Positions 1-9,624 of a stretch of 53,774 nucleotides of DNA are shown here, piece after piece; within the stretch, counting starts at the first letter, position 1, and each line of letters opens with the position of its first letter. The position numbers and the translations under genes are program-made. The DNA comes from Betaproteobacteria bacterium (GTDB lineage: Bacteria > Pseudomonadota > Gammaproteobacteria > Burkholderiales > SG8-41): assembly GCA_023266235.1 (NCBI GenBank), contig JAHFRL010000016.1:1-53774 (forward strand), written 5' to 3'. The notes under the pieces were generated by a model. The model was not told the DNA's origin and ran no database searches. It saw only the letters and a list, made by a program, of their open reading frames with translations.

Positions 1-1
1 C

Positions 2-370
2 AACCGCTATTTGCGCCGGCATGGGGGCGACCAGATCAACCCGCTGGTACGCCAGCTGTGCACGCTGCATATCGTCGATGAGGCGCGCCATGTCGCCTAT
101 GCACGGCAGCAACTCGAAGTGCATCTCGCCGGCACCGGGCCGCTGTACCGGCGCTGCCTCAACCTCGCGCTCAACCTGCTGCTCAGGCAGTTCGCGCTGC
201 GTTTTTATTTCCCCCCCGCCGCATTCTACGAGCTGGCGGGGCTCACGCGCGGTGCGCAGTGGCGGCGTGCGGCGCGCGCCGATCCACGGCGCCGCGAGTT
301 CGTGCGCGAGCGCATGGCGCCCACGCTGCGCATGCTCGAGCACTATGGTTTTTCCGTCACGCCGCATTGA
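2..370 (+). CDS. diiron oxygenase-like protein, C-terminal part (5' end outside window)
   Basis: Only the last 122 or so residues are present; the frame is open to the window edge. Near the start of the visible part is HIVDEARHVAYAR, the Glu-x2-His type helix that supplies ligands to a carboxylate-bridged diiron centre, and it is followed by helical, Arg/Leu-rich sequence. This fits the AurF-like (p-aminobenzoate N-oxygenase-like) ferritin-fold family, which oxidises amines or related substrates with O2. The substrate cannot be told. Its 3' end overlaps the end of the convergent epimerase gene by 14 bp. The family call rests on one motif plus the helical character, so another ferritin-like family remains possible. 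Confidence 0.6.
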   Translation, partial: NRYLRRHGGDQINPLVRQLCTLHIVDEARHVAYARQQLEVHLAGTGPLYRRCLNLALNLLLRQFALRFYFPPAAFYELAGLTRGAQWRRAARADPRRREFVRERMAPTLRMLEHYGFSVTPH

Positions 371-1244
371 GCGTTGCCGCGAGATCGTAACGTCGTTGCC
401 AGGCGAGCTCGACCAGTGCGCGCCGGCAATTGAGCGTCAGCGAGTGCGCGAGGCCGTTGATCCATGCCGGCTCGCCGCCCCAGCCGTAGAACTTCCAGGC
501 GAGCTTCAAGCCGGCGCGCGCCGCCGACAGCGGCAGCGGCAACGCCAACTTGTGGCGGCGTTTGATCAGCTCGCGGTAGGTCAGGTTTTCCTCGACCGCG
601 AGGTTGAACGGGCCGCTGACATCGCGCTTAAGGCACAGCAGAATGGCGTCGGCAACGTCGTCTTCGTGCACGCACTGCAGCAGCGGGTGCGGCCGCGGCA
701 GGCGCAGATAAAACGGCTGCCGCAGCAGCGATTTCAGCAGCGGTTGCGCGTGGGGGCCGAGGATCACGTGCGGCCGCAGCCGCACGCAGTCCGGAAACTC
801 GATCGCCAGCATGGTTTCGAGCAGCGCCTTGTGCTCGCCGTAGAGAAAACCGGGCAGCGGCCGGAACGGCGCGTTTTCGGCGAGGTGGATGCCGCTGCCG
901 TAGACCGCGGCGCTGGACAGCTGGATCAGGCGTGCAATGCCGGCGGCACGCGCAGCGTGGAATACGCGCATGCTGCCGGTGACGTTGATTTCGAACATGT
1001 TGTGCGGACTCATGCGGCCGCGCTGCACCACGAAGGCGAGATGGATCAGCGCGTTGTGCCCGGCCATCAGGTCTGCCAGGCGCGGGTCGCGGATGTCGGC
1101 GCGCAGCGCGGCGAATGCCGGATGCTTGAAATGCGGCGGCTCAAGATCGATGCCGGTCACGCGTTCGACCTCGTGCGCCGCGCACAGCTTCGGCAGCAGC
1201 GCGCGCGCGAGATGCGATGAAGAGCCGGTGACGAAGACTTTCAT
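357..1244 (-). CDS. NAD(P)-dependent epimerase/dehydratase (extended SDR)
   Basis: A 295-residue extended short-chain dehydrogenase. The N-terminal Rossmann strand is followed by TGSSSHLA, where the usual TGxxGxxG is degenerate (second and third Gly replaced by Ser and Ala). The active-site elements are clear: SSAAVYGSG near residues 110-118 and Y135-G-E-H-K139 as the YxxxK pair. Members act on nucleotide sugars or on small ketones and alcohols; nothing here fixes the substrate. It is transcribed toward the diiron gene and follows the flavin monooxygenase on the same strand, with a heptamer-repeat hairpin between the two. Family confident, function open. Confidence 0.8.
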   Translation of the reverse strand: MKVFVTGSSSHLARALLPKLCAAHEVERVTGIDLEPPHFKHPAFAALRADIRDPRLADLMAGHNALIHLAFVVQRGRMSPHNMFEINVTGSMRVFHAARAAGIARLIQLSSAAVYGSGIHLAENAPFRPLPGFLYGEHKALLETMLAIEFPDCVRLRPHVILGPHAQPLLKSLLRQPFYLRLPRPHPLLQCVHEDDVADAILLCLKRDVSGPFNLAVEENLTYRELIKRRHKLALPLPLSAARAGLKLAWKFYGWGGEPAWINGLAHSLTLNCRRALVELAWQRRYDLAATLNAA

Positions 1245-1248
1245 CGCG

Positions 1249-1336
1249 GGATTGAGATATCAGGATTGAGGATCGAGTAGAAGGGGAATCTTACGCCTGT
1301 CCCTCGATCCCCACTCCTCGCTCCGCGCTCCTCGCA
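1249..1336. repeat. heptamer-repeat hairpin, site A
   Basis: Left arm 1249-1276 is made of 7-bp units (GGATTGA, GATATCA, GGATTGA, GGATCGA). Right arm 1302-1336 has five units (CCTCGAT, CCCCACT, CCTCGCT, CCGCGCT, CCTCGCA). The arms are imperfectly complementary around a unique loop of about 25 bp. The right arm lies inside the 3' end of the flavin monooxygenase gene, so it encodes that protein's last 15 residues. Confidence 0.75.
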
Positions 1337-2379
1337 AATGCCGGCATCACGTGGCGCGCGATGCAACGCATCGATTCGCGGGTGATATCCGTGTCGAGCG
1401 CGCCGGCGCCGACCGCGCACAGCAGGTTCGTCACCCCCGCCGCCTGATATTTTCGCAGCTTGGCGACGCATTCATCGGGAGCGCCAACCACCGCCATGCC
1501 GAAGGTGTCGAGCAGACCGAACGTGATGCCGAGCTTCAGCAACTGGCGGAAACGCCCGAGTTCGTGAATCTGCTCGTAACTCGGAAAAAGCTTTTCGAGC
1601 ACCGGCAGCGTGGCCCGGAACAGTTCCTGGTAAAACCATTTGAACGCGGACTCGGCGAGCTGACGCGCGCGTTTGCCGTCCTCAAGGCACAACACGCCGA
1701 CGGTCATGCCGATGCGCGGCGGCGCGGCATCGTTCCAGGCGCGCCGGAAATTCTCGATGTCGTGCCTGATCATGAACCACGGCTTGAACGGCCCCGCCAG
1801 CACGCCAAGCTTGCGGCGCGCCGCCCACACAAAGGTGTCGGGGCTGACCGCCGCAGTCCACAGCGGCGGGTGCGGTGACTGCACCGCGTGCGGCACGAGG
1901 TCGAGCGCGTCGCACTGAAAATGCGCGCCTCGATAGGTGACCGGCTGGCGCGCGAAGCTCGCGAGCATGATGTCGAGCGCCTCGTCAACGCGCGCGCGGC
2001 TTTGTTCCATCGCCACGCCGAATGCCGCGTATTCGGCCGGCGCGAAGCCGCGCCCGATGCCGACTTCGAGCCTGCCGTCGCTCAGGATATCAAGGGTGGC
2101 GATGCGTTCGGCGACGTGCAGCGGGTGGTGCAGCGGCAGCGGAATCACCGCGTGGCCGAGGCGGATACGGCGCGTGCACCGCGCCGCCGCGGCGAGCACC
2201 AGTTCCGGCTTCGAACAATGCGAATAGCCGCGCGTGAAATGGTGCTCGACCAGCCACGCGGTATGAAACCCCAGCGCGTCGCCGAGCTCGATTTCTGCGA
2301 GCGCGTCGGCGTAGGCCCGGGCTTCGCCGCGGGCGAGCTGTGGCGGTTGCGCGATCTCATGGAACAGGTCGAAGTGCAT
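1291..2379 (-). CDS. LLM-class flavin-dependent oxidoreductase (luciferase-like monooxygenase)
   Basis: About 362 residues from the ATG at 2379, chosen because the protein then begins MHFDLFHEI, the first beta strand of the luciferase-like TIM barrel; a start at 2421 would add 14 Pro/Arg-rich residues. Visible features are AWLVEHHF, the conserved RIRLGHAVIPLPLHHPL segment, and LDILSDGRLEVGIGRGF, which are typical of bacterial luciferase-family enzymes using reduced FMN or F420. Substrate unknown. The extreme C-terminus (RSAERGVGIEGQA) is encoded by a 7-bp tandem repeat and is unlikely to belong to the ancestral fold. The 5' end is about 70 bp from the putative mla promoter on the other strand. 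Confidence 0.85.
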   Translation of the reverse strand: MHFDLFHEIAQPPQLARGEARAYADALAEIELGDALGFHTAWLVEHHFTRGYSHCSKPELVLAAAARCTRRIRLGHAVIPLPLHHPLHVAERIATLDILSDGRLEVGIGRGFAPAEYAAFGVAMEQSRARVDEALDIMLASFARQPVTYRGAHFQCDALDLVPHAVQSPHPPLWTAAVSPDTFVWAARRKLGVLAGPFKPWFMIRHDIENFRRAWNDAAPPRIGMTVGVLCLEDGKRARQLAESAFKWFYQELFRATLPVLEKLFPSYEQIHELGRFRQLLKLGITFGLLDTFGMAVVGAPDECVAKLRKYQAAGVTNLLCAVGAGALDTDITRESMRCIARHVMPAFARSAERGVGIEGQA

Positions 2380-2446
2380 GGCGGCGGGCGGCGGGAATCG
2401 CCTCATATGATGCCAGCGCAAACCCGAAACGCCAATTCGCGATTAA

Positions 2447-2476
2447 TTGTAGTAATCGCGCCAACTGGTTTAAAAT
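2447..2476 (+). promoter_or_regulatory. putative sigma70 promoter of the mla operon
   Basis: TTGTAG (2447-2452) and TAAAAT (2471-2476) are separated by 18 bp, in a locally AT-rich stretch. The predicted transcript starts around 2483, giving a leader of about 25 nt before the GTG start of mlaF. The -35 element matches consensus at only three positions. Confidence 0.4.
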
Positions 2477-2507
2477 CCACCGTTTTTGCAATGGCGTCTT
2501 TCCGATC

Positions 2508-3311
2508 GTGGCGACCGACAACCTGGTAGAAATCAGCGGCGTCAGCTATGCCTATGCCAGCGGGCGCCCCGTCCTGACTGGGATCGACATGGTCATACCG
2601 CGCGGCAAGGTGGTCGCGATCATGGGCATCAGCGGCTCGGGCAAGACCACCTTGCTGCGGCTGATCGCTGGCTGGTTCAAGCCCACGCGGGGTTACATCA
2701 AGGTGGACGGGCAGACGACGCATGAGCTCGACCGCGACGGCCTGTACCGGATGCGCCGGCGCATGGGCATGCTGTTCCAGTTCGGCGCATTGTTCACCGA
2801 CTTGTCGGTGTTCGATAACGTGGCGTTTCAGATGCGCGAACATACCGATCTGCCGGAAGCGATGATCCGCGATATCGTAATGATGAAACTGCACGCGGTA
2901 GGGCTGCGCGGCGCGCACCGGCTGATGCCGTCGGAGCTCTCGGGCGGCATGGCGCGGCGCGTGGCGCTGGCGCGCGCGATTGCGCTCGACCCGCTGCTGA
3001 TCATGTACGACGAACCGTTTACCGGCCTCGACCCGATATCGCTGGGCGTGATCCGCAACCTGGTGAGAGAACTCAATGATGCGCTCGGCTCAACGTCGAT
3101 CGTGGTTACGCACGACGTGCAGGAGGCGCTCGATGTCGTCGATTACGTTTACTACCTGTCGGAAGGCGTAATGGTCGCGCACGGCACGCCGGATCAGATG
3201 CGCGCATCGCAGGATCCGCTGGTGCACCAATTCGTGTGGGGCGAGGCGGACGGCCCGGTGGCGTTCCAGTACCCGAGCCGGAATTTCAGCGAGGATCTCG
3301 AGCTTGTTTGA
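2508..3311 (+). CDS. mlaF: phospholipid ABC transporter ATP-binding protein MlaF
   Basis: ATPase of the Mla system, which moves phospholipids between the inner membrane and the periplasmic carrier MlaC to keep the outer membrane asymmetric. About 267 residues from a GTG at 2508 ([11 protein letters not shown]), the first in-frame start giving the normal MlaF N-terminus. Walker A is GISGSGKTT, the signature is LSGGM, Walker B is LLIMYDEPF, and the switch His is in VVTHDVQEA. First gene of mlaFEDCB; it overlaps mlaE by 8 bp. An ATG at 2491 is out of frame. Family length and motifs are normal. Confidence 0.93.
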   Translation: MATDNLVEISGVSYAYASGRPVLTGIDMVIPRGKVVAIMGISGSGKTTLLRLIAGWFKPTRGYIKVDGQTTHELDRDGLYRMRRRMGMLFQFGALFTDLSVFDNVAFQMREHTDLPEAMIRDIVMMKLHAVGLRGAHRLMPSELSGGMARRVALARAIALDPLLIMYDEPFTGLDPISLGVIRNLVRELNDALGSTSIVVTHDVQEALDVVDYVYYLSEGVMVAHGTPDQMRASQDPLVHQFVWGEADGPVAFQYPSRNFSEDLELV

Positions 3312-4101
3312 CCGCGGCGCCATCATCAACGTTCGCAGCATCGGCCACCACACGATCGACAGCGTGCTGCGGCTGGGCTATGCCACGCGCTTTTTCGCGC
3401 TGACGCTGCTGCACTCGGGGACCAGCTTTCGCCGTCTGCGCCTGATCATCCGGGAACTATACTTTACCGGCGCCCTGTCGATGATCATTATCCTGGTCTC
3501 GGGATTATTCGTCGGCATGGTGCTCGGCTTCCAGGGCTATCAGACGCTGAAGACCTACGGCTCGGAATCCGCGCTCGGGGTGCTGGTGTCTTTGTCGCTG
3601 GTGCGCGAACTGGGGCCGGTGGTCTCGGCGCTGTTGTTTGCGAGCCGCGCCGGCTCGGCGATGACCGCCGAAATCGGCTTGATGAAGACCACCGAGCAAC
3701 TGTCGGCGATGGAAATGATGGCGGTGGACCCGATTGCCAGGGTGGTGGCGCCGCGCTTCTGGGCCGGCGTGATCTCGATGCCGCTCTTGGCGGCGATGTT
3801 TAGCGCCATGGGCGTGTATGGCGGTTACCTGATCGGGGTGGTGCTGATCGGCGTTGACGAAGGCTCGTTCTGGTCGCAGATGCAGAGCGCGGTGGACTTC
3901 CGCGAAGATATCGTGAATGGCGTCATCAAGAGTTTTGTGTTCGGCGTTGCCGTGACCTGGATCGCGTTGTTCGAGGGCTATGATGCGCCGCCGACGGCGG
4001 AGGGCGTCTCGGGCGCCACCACGCGCACCGTGGTCACCTCGTCGCTGGCGATACTGGGACTGGATTTTATCTTAACTGCATTCATGTTTCGGGGGATTTA
4101 A
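3304..4101 (+). CDS. mlaE: phospholipid ABC transporter permease MlaE
   Basis: Inner-membrane permease that pairs with MlaF and the MlaD ring. 265 residues, the usual size. It has the amphipathic N-terminal segment and then about five hydrophobic spans. Conserved MlaE signatures are [30 protein letters not shown] and [14 protein letters not shown]. The start is a TTG at 3304 inside the end of mlaF, preceded at nine bases by GAGG (3291-3294). Its TAA stop shares a base with the mlaD ATG, so translational coupling along F-E-D is likely. Confidence 0.93.
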   Translation: MFDRGAIINVRSIGHHTIDSVLRLGYATRFFALTLLHSGTSFRRLRLIIRELYFTGALSMIIILVSGLFVGMVLGFQGYQTLKTYGSESALGVLVSLSLVRELGPVVSALLFASRAGSAMTAEIGLMKTTEQLSAMEMMAVDPIARVVAPRFWAGVISMPLLAAMFSAMGVYGGYLIGVVLIGVDEGSFWSQMQSAVDFREDIVNGVIKSFVFGVAVTWIALFEGYDAPPTAEGVSGATTRTVVTSSLAILGLDFILTAFMFRGI

Positions 4102-4571
4102 TGGAACGCTCGACACTCGATCTGTGGGTCGGCCTGTTTGTGGTCGCGGGCCTCCTCGCGCTGACCATCCTCGCGCTCAAGGTCGGCAACATGGGGAGCT
4201 TCGGCGGGACTGAAACCTACCAGTTATCCGCGGAGTTCAGCAATATCGGCGGGCTCAAGCCCCGCGCGGCCGTGAAAAGTTCAGGCGTGGTCGTCGGCCG
4301 CGTGGCCGAGATCACTTTCGACAACGATAAGTTTCTCGCAAAAGTAAACATGAACATCGAAAAGCGTTATAAGTTCCCGAAGGACACGTCGGCATCGATC
4401 CTGACCGCCGGATTGCTCGGCGAGCAATATATCGGGCTCGAGGGCGGGGCCGAAGACGCGGCGCTCGCCAACGGCGAATCTGTCAAGCTTACCCAGTCGG
4501 CGGTCGTGCTTGAAAAGCTGATCAGCCAGTTCATGTTCAACAAGGCGGCCGAAGGCAGTAATTCCAAATAA
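4101..4571 (+). CDS. mlaD: outer membrane lipid asymmetry protein MlaD (MCE domain)
   Basis: 156 residues: an N-terminal membrane anchor (about residues 5-28, LWVGLFVVAGLLALTILAL) and one MCE domain (about 38-115) containing FSNIGGLKPRAAVKSSGVVVG and the LLGEQYIGLEGG loop. MlaD forms a hexameric periplasmic ring on MlaE through which lipids pass. The gene overlaps the mlaE stop. In several betaproteobacteria I know, mlaA (vacJ) follows mlaD; here mlaC follows directly after a 41-bp gap. Confidence 0.92.
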   Translation: MERSTLDLWVGLFVVAGLLALTILALKVGNMGSFGGTETYQLSAEFSNIGGLKPRAAVKSSGVVVGRVAEITFDNDKFLAKVNMNIEKRYKFPKDTSASILTAGLLGEQYIGLEGGAEDAALANGESVKLTQSAVVLEKLISQFMFNKAAEGSNSK

Positions 4572-4612
4572 GGCCGGCCGCGTATAAAGTAACGAGATAG
4601 GAAGGAAGGTCG

Positions 4613-5242
4613 ATGAATAAACTGAAATCAGGGTTTCTCCTTGGCATGCTGCTCGCGGCTCCTGTTTTTGCGCAAGCGCAGGACATGGCGCCTGATGCGC
4701 TGGCGAAAAAAGTCACTGAAGAAGTGCTGGCGATAATACGCACCGACAAGGACATCCGGGCCGGCAACACCAAAAAAGTTCTCGATCTGGTGGAAGAGAA
4801 GGTGCTGCCGCATTTCAATTTCACGCGCATGACGCGGCTCGCGATCGGCGCGCCGTGGCGCCAGGCTACCAGCGCTCAGCAGCAAAGCCTGACCAGTGAG
4901 TTCCGCACGCTGCTGGTGCACACCTACACCAGCGCATTTACCCAGTACCGCGACCAGGTGATCGTATACAGGCCGCTCAAGCTGCAGCCCGGCGAAACCG
5001 AAGTGGTGGTGCGCTCGCTGATCAAGCAGACCAACGGCGCCGATCCGATCGACGTCAATTACAGCATGGAGAAAACCGACACCAGCTGGAAAGTCTATGA
5101 CGTCGCGATTGCGGGCGTGAGCCTGGTGCAGAACTACCGCAGCACCTTCAACAGCGAAATCCAGAAGTCGGGCATCGACGGCCTGATTGCGACGCTCACG
5201 AACAAGAACAAGACGCTCGCCCAGCAGTCCGCCAAGAAATGA
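4613..5242 (+). CDS. mlaC: periplasmic phospholipid-binding protein MlaC
   Basis: 209 residues with a signal peptide (MNKLKSGFLLGMLLAAPVFA, cleavage probably just after this, near AQAQ). The body has the MlaC/Ttg2D hallmarks: KVLDLVEEKVLPHFNFTRMTRLAIG, WRQATSAQQQSL and a conserved C-terminal half ending in VQNYRSTFNSEI. It carries phospholipid between the outer membrane and MlaFEDB. The ATG at 4613 follows a good ribosome site (AGGAAGG). The last codons overlap mlaB as ATGA. Confidence 0.93.
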   Translation: MNKLKSGFLLGMLLAAPVFAQAQDMAPDALAKKVTEEVLAIIRTDKDIRAGNTKKVLDLVEEKVLPHFNFTRMTRLAIGAPWRQATSAQQQSLTSEFRTLLVHTYTSAFTQYRDQVIVYRPLKLQPGETEVVVRSLIKQTNGADPIDVNYSMEKTDTSWKVYDVAIAGVSLVQNYRSTFNSEIQKSGIDGLIATLTNKNKTLAQQSAKK

Positions 5243-5523
5243 TCGAACGCGACGGCAACCAGCTGCGCGTGCGCGGCGCGCTCACCGTCGCCAATGCCGC
5301 GGCGCTGTGCGAGGCCGGCAAACGGGAGTTCGGTGACGGCGATCTCGTGGTCGATCTCGCCGCGGTCACCGATGTCGATTCCACCGCACTGAGCCTGCTG
5401 TTCGAATGGCGCCGCGCCGCGCAGCAGCACAACTTTCATATTTCGTTTCGTAATCTGCCGGCAAGCCTGCAAAGCCTGGCGGCGCTCTACGGCGTCACCG
5501 AGCTGGTCGCTGTCGACGCGTGA
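5239..5523 (+). CDS. mlaB: STAS-domain protein MlaB
   Basis: 94 residues forming a single STAS domain. DVDSTALSLLFEWRRA is the conserved helix-cap region, with the Ser/Thr that docks on MlaF. MlaB binds MlaF and is needed for transporter assembly and activity. The start overlaps the mlaC stop (ATGA), and it is the last gene of mlaFEDCB. The stop codon lies at the beginning of heptamer hairpin B. Confidence 0.87.
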   Translation: MIERDGNQLRVRGALTVANAAALCEAGKREFGDGDLVVDLAAVTDVDSTALSLLFEWRRAAQQHNFHISFRNLPASLQSLAALYGVTELVAVDA

Positions 5524-5591
5524 GGCGTCAGGGGGCGAAGCGCCGTGGGTTGCGCTTTTTCCGCCCCACTCCTCGCGCCTCACGCCTCACT
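5519..5591. repeat. heptamer-repeat hairpin, site B
   Basis: Left arm 5519-5532 (CGTGAGG, CGTCAGG) and right arm 5564-5591 (CCCCACT, CCTCGCG, CCTCACG, CCTCACT) are complementary in kind. The loop includes a short T-run. The hairpin fills the gap between mlaB and the next ABC gene, ending 7 bp before its ATG. Confidence 0.75.
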
Positions 5592-5597
5592 TCGTAG

Positions 5598-6494
5598 ATG
5601 GTCCCCGCGATTCAAGTCGAACACGTGGTCAAACGCTACGGCCAGCTGCAGGCGCTGGCCGACGTCAGCCTCGAGGTCACTCAGGGCGAGTTCTTCGGCT
5701 TGCTTGGCCCCAACGGCGCCGGCAAGACCACGCTGATCAGTATCCTGGCCGGCCTTAACATCGCTACCAGCGGGCGCGCCCGCGTCATGGATTTCGACGT
5801 CGTCGAGCGCTACCGCGAGGCGCGCCGGTCGCTCGGCGTGGTGCCGCAGGAGCTCGTATTCGACCCGTTTTTCACCGTGCGCGAGACGCTCGCTTTCCAG
5901 TCCGGCTACTTCGGCATTCGCGATAACCGCGCGTGGATCGACGAATTGCTGCATCATCTCGACCTGAGTGAAAAAGCCGAGACCAACATGCGCCAGCTCT
6001 CGGGCGGCATGAAACGCCGTGTGCTGGTGGCGCAGGCGCTGGTCCACAAGCCGCCGGTGATCGTGCTCGACGAGCCGACCGCGGGCGTCGACGTCGAGCT
6101 GCGGCATGCGTTATGGCAGTTCATACGCAGGCTCAACCAGGACGGCCACACCATCGTGCTCACCACGCATTACCTCGAGGAAGCGGAAGCGCTGTGCGGC
6201 CGCATTGCGATGCTCAAGCAGGGCGAGATCGTTGCCGACGACACGACGCAGAACCTGCTCAAGCGCATCTCCGGCTGCTGCGTCAAGCTGAAGCTCGTGC
6301 CGCACGCCCTGCCGGCGGCGCTCAAACCGCTGCTCGCACAGGAGAGCGAAACGGGTTTTCGCCTCGCGCTGCGCGCTTACGACGAGGTCGAGCAGGTGAT
6401 GGCGGCGCTGCGCGAGGCCGGGGTGAAAGTGCAGGAAATGGAAGTGCTGCCCCCTGACCTCGAGGACGTTTTCGTGAAGATCATGAACCGATGA
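5598..6494 (+). CDS. ABC-2 type exporter, ATP-binding protein
   Basis: 298 residues. Walker A GPNGAGKTT, Q-loop VPQEL, signature LSGGMKRR, Walker B VIVLDEPTAG and H-loop LTTHYLEEAEALC make a complete ABC-2 ATPase of the DrrA/YadG kind, with a C-terminal extension of about 80 residues typical of these exporters. It partners with the permease about 100 bp downstream. In related betaproteobacteria an equivalent pair stands between mla and ibaG/murA, so an envelope role is likely, but the substrate is unknown. It is co-directional with mlaFEDCB but separated from it by hairpin B. Confidence 0.88.
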   Translation: MVPAIQVEHVVKRYGQLQALADVSLEVTQGEFFGLLGPNGAGKTTLISILAGLNIATSGRARVMDFDVVERYREARRSLGVVPQELVFDPFFTVRETLAFQSGYFGIRDNRAWIDELLHHLDLSEKAETNMRQLSGGMKRRVLVAQALVHKPPVIVLDEPTAGVDVELRHALWQFIRRLNQDGHTIVLTTHYLEEAEALCGRIAMLKQGEIVADDTTQNLLKRISGCCVKLKLVPHALPAALKPLLAQESETGFRLALRAYDEVEQVMAALREAGVKVQEMEVLPPDLEDVFVKIMNR

Positions 6495-6586
6495 AAGGTG
6501 AAACGTGAAACGTAATCCTCCTCCCAGACCCTTCCCCAGCGCGGCGCAGGGCTTCGGCGTTTCACATTTCACATTTCACGTTTCAC
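6492..6586. repeat. heptamer-repeat hairpin, site C
   Basis: Left arm 6492-6512 (TGAAAGG, TGAAACG, TGAAACG) starts on the stop codon of the ATPase gene. Right arm 6559-6586 (GTTTCAC, ATTTCAC, ATTTCAC, GTTTCAC) ends 8 bp before the permease ATG. The 46-bp loop is GC-rich and unique. Confidence 0.8.
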
Positions 6587-6593
6587 TGCTGCT

Positions 6594-7349
6594 ATGACCG
6601 GCTTTTACACGCTGTTCTACAAGGAGTGGCTGCGCTTCTGGAAAGTGAGCGTGCAGACGGTGCTCGCGCCGGTGCTGACGGCGCTGCTGTTCCTGCTGGT
6701 GTTCGGGCACACTCTGCGCAATACGCTCGAGCCTTACCCCGGCGTCGGCTACGCGGCGTTCCTGGTGCCGGGGCTGGCGATGATGTCGGTGCTGCAGAAC
6801 GCGTTCGCGAACGCCGGCTCGAGCCTGATGCAATCGAAAATGACCGGCAACATCGTTTTCGTGCTGCTGCCGCCGCTGTCGCACCGCGAGTTTTTCTTCG
6901 CCTATCTGCTCGCCGCGGTCGCGCGCGGCCTCATTTGCGGCGCAGGAGTGCTCCTGTTTACGGTGTGGTTCGTCGGCCTGCAGTTCGAGCACCCGCTATG
7001 GATCCTCATGTTCGCATTGCTCGGCAGCGGCATCATGGGGGTGCTCGGCATCATCGCCGGCATTTATTCGGACAAAATCGACCAGCTCTCGGCGTTCCAG
7101 AATTTCATCATCCTGCCGCTCACGTTCCTGTCGGGCGTGTTCTATTCAATCCACTCGCTGCCGCCGCTCGGGCTGAGCTTGTCGCACCTGAATCCTTTTT
7201 TTTACATGGTCGACGGGTTTCGCTACGGTTTCTTCGGCGTGGGCGACGTGTCGCCGTGGCTGAGCGCGACCATTGTCGCCGCGTGTTTGCTGGCTTTATC
7301 ATTGCTGGCACTATGGTTGATCAGGACCGGATACAAGTTGCGCCACTGA
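6594..7349 (+). CDS. ABC-2 type exporter, permease
   Basis: 251 residues with about six hydrophobic spans and the ABC-2 membrane domain. The N-terminal coupling region is FYTLFYKEWLRFW, and LPLTFLSGVFYSIHSLPP matches the conserved span-5 motif of YadH/NodJ-type permeases. It forms the exporter with the ATPase just upstream. ATG at 6594, seven bases after the heptamer arm. The next gene (ibaG) begins 17 bp downstream. Family sure, substrate not known. Confidence 0.87.
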   Translation: MTGFYTLFYKEWLRFWKVSVQTVLAPVLTALLFLLVFGHTLRNTLEPYPGVGYAAFLVPGLAMMSVLQNAFANAGSSLMQSKMTGNIVFVLLPPLSHREFFFAYLLAAVARGLICGAGVLLFTVWFVGLQFEHPLWILMFALLGSGIMGVLGIIAGIYSDKIDQLSAFQNFIILPLTFLSGVFYSIHSLPPLGLSLSHLNPFFYMVDGFRYGFFGVGDVSPWLSATIVAACLLALSLLALWLIRTGYKLRH

Positions 7350-7366
7350 CTTCACAGGCGATTGAA

Positions 7367-7603
7367 ATGACTACACCGGAACAAATCAAGCAATACATCG
7401 GAGCGGGCCTGCCCTGCGCTCACGTCGAGGTCGCCGGCGACGGCCATCATTTCGAGGCCGTGATCGTGAGTGCGGCGTTTCGCGGCAAGCACAAGGTGCA
7501 GCAACACCAGCTCGTCTATCGCGCGCTCGGCGACCGCATGCGCGAAGAGATCCACGCGCTTTCGATGCAGACTTACACGCCCGAAGACTGGGCCAGCTTG
7601 TAA
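7367..7603 (+). CDS. ibaG: BolA-family protein IbaG
   Basis: A 78-residue BolA-fold protein. It contains GDGHHFEAVIVSAAFRGKHKVQQHQLVY, with the conserved H and the FxGKxxVxxHxxVY helix-turn-helix-like signature, and ends in ALSMQTYTPEDW, the sequence type of IbaG/YrbA rather than BolA itself. IbaG homologues bind [2Fe-2S] clusters with monothiol glutaredoxins and are linked to envelope homeostasis. The gene is 18 bp upstream of murA, the same neighbour as in E. coli. The start at 7367 gives the normal family length. Confidence 0.88.
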   Translation: MTTPEQIKQYIGAGLPCAHVEVAGDGHHFEAVIVSAAFRGKHKVQQHQLVYRALGDRMREEIHALSMQTYTPEDWASL

Positions 7604-7621
7604 CCGCCGCCTGCCGGGTAA

Positions 7622-8875
<1,254 letters not shown>

Positions 8876-8891
8876 AGCAAACAAAGCTGAA

Positions 8892-8957
8892 CCGCGAGGG
8901 ACGCCAAGGACGCCAGGAAAAAAGAGAGGCGAGAGGCCTCTTGCGTTCTTTGCGGTA
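8892..8957. repeat. nonamer-repeat hairpin, site K
   Basis: Left arm has 9-bp units GACGCCAAG (8900-8908) and GACGCCAGG (8909-8917), followed by A-rich sequence. Right arm is CTTGCGTTC and TTTGCGGTA (8940-8957). The arms are complementary with mismatches, and the element fills the gap between murA and hisG. Confidence 0.65.
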
Positions 8958-8988
8958 AAATGGTTTTTATTCCGTGGCGTAGCTACCC

Positions 8989-9624
8989 GTGATCAGTATC
9001 GCGTTGTCCAAAGGGCGCATTCTCGATGAATCCCTGCCGCTGCTCGAGTCGGCAGGCGTCGTCGCGTCCGAAAATCTCGACGCCTCGCGCAAGCTGATCA
9101 TTGCAACGTCGCGAGCCGGCGTGCGGCTCATCATCGTGCGCGCGACCGACGTGCCGACTTACGTGCAGTATGGCGCGGCGGACCTCGGCATCGCCGGCAG
9201 CGATATGCTCGCCGAACACGGGGGCAGCGGCGTGTATCAGCCGCTCGACCTCAGGATCGCGCGCTGCCGGCTGATGGTCGCGGTGCGCAAGGGCTTCGAC
9301 TACGCGCAGGCGGTGCGCCAGGGCGCGCGGCTGCGGGTTGCCACCAAATACCTGCAGGCCGCGCGCGAGCACTTCGCGGCGAAAGGCGTGCACGTCGATC
9401 TGATCAAGCTCTACGGCTCGATGGAACTCGCGCCGCTGACCGGGCTTGCCGACGCGATCGTCGACCTGGTCAGCACCGGTAACACGCTGCGAGCAAACGG
9501 GCTGGTCGCAGTCGAGGAAATCGCGCAAATCAGCGCGCGCCTGATCGTGAATCAGGCTGCCTACAAATTGAAGCGCGCAGAGATACAACCGCTGCTCGAT
9601 GCGCTGGTGCGGGCGGCCAGGTAA
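8989..9624 (+). CDS. hisG: ATP phosphoribosyltransferase catalytic subunit, short form (HisG)
   Basis: First step of histidine synthesis, ATP + PRPP to phosphoribosyl-ATP. 211 residues, the short form without the C-terminal regulatory domain, which in known cases works as a hetero-octamer with His[19 protein letters not shown] is the N-terminal signature, and [18 protein letters not shown] binds PRPP. The start is a GTG at 8989 that gives the normal N-terminus. No hisZ is in this window; in betaproteobacteria it is usually located elsewhere (near purA/hfl). The stop is adjacent to the hisD ATG. Confidence 0.95.
   Translation: MISIALSKGRILDESLPLLESAGVVASENLDASRKLIIATSRAGVRLIIVRATDVPTYVQYGAADLGIAGSDMLAEHGGSGVYQPLDLRIARCRLMVAVRKGFDYAQAVRQGARLRVATKYLQAAREHFAAKGVHVDLIKLYGSMELAPLTGLADAIVDLVSTGNTLRANGLVAVEEIAQISARLIVNQAAYKLKRAEIQPLLDALVRAAR

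Noticed and set aside
2340..2507. Longer MlaF starting at 2340
   Set aside because: It would overlap the divergent flavin monooxygenase start and the putative promoter, and the extra 56 residues do not look like MlaF.
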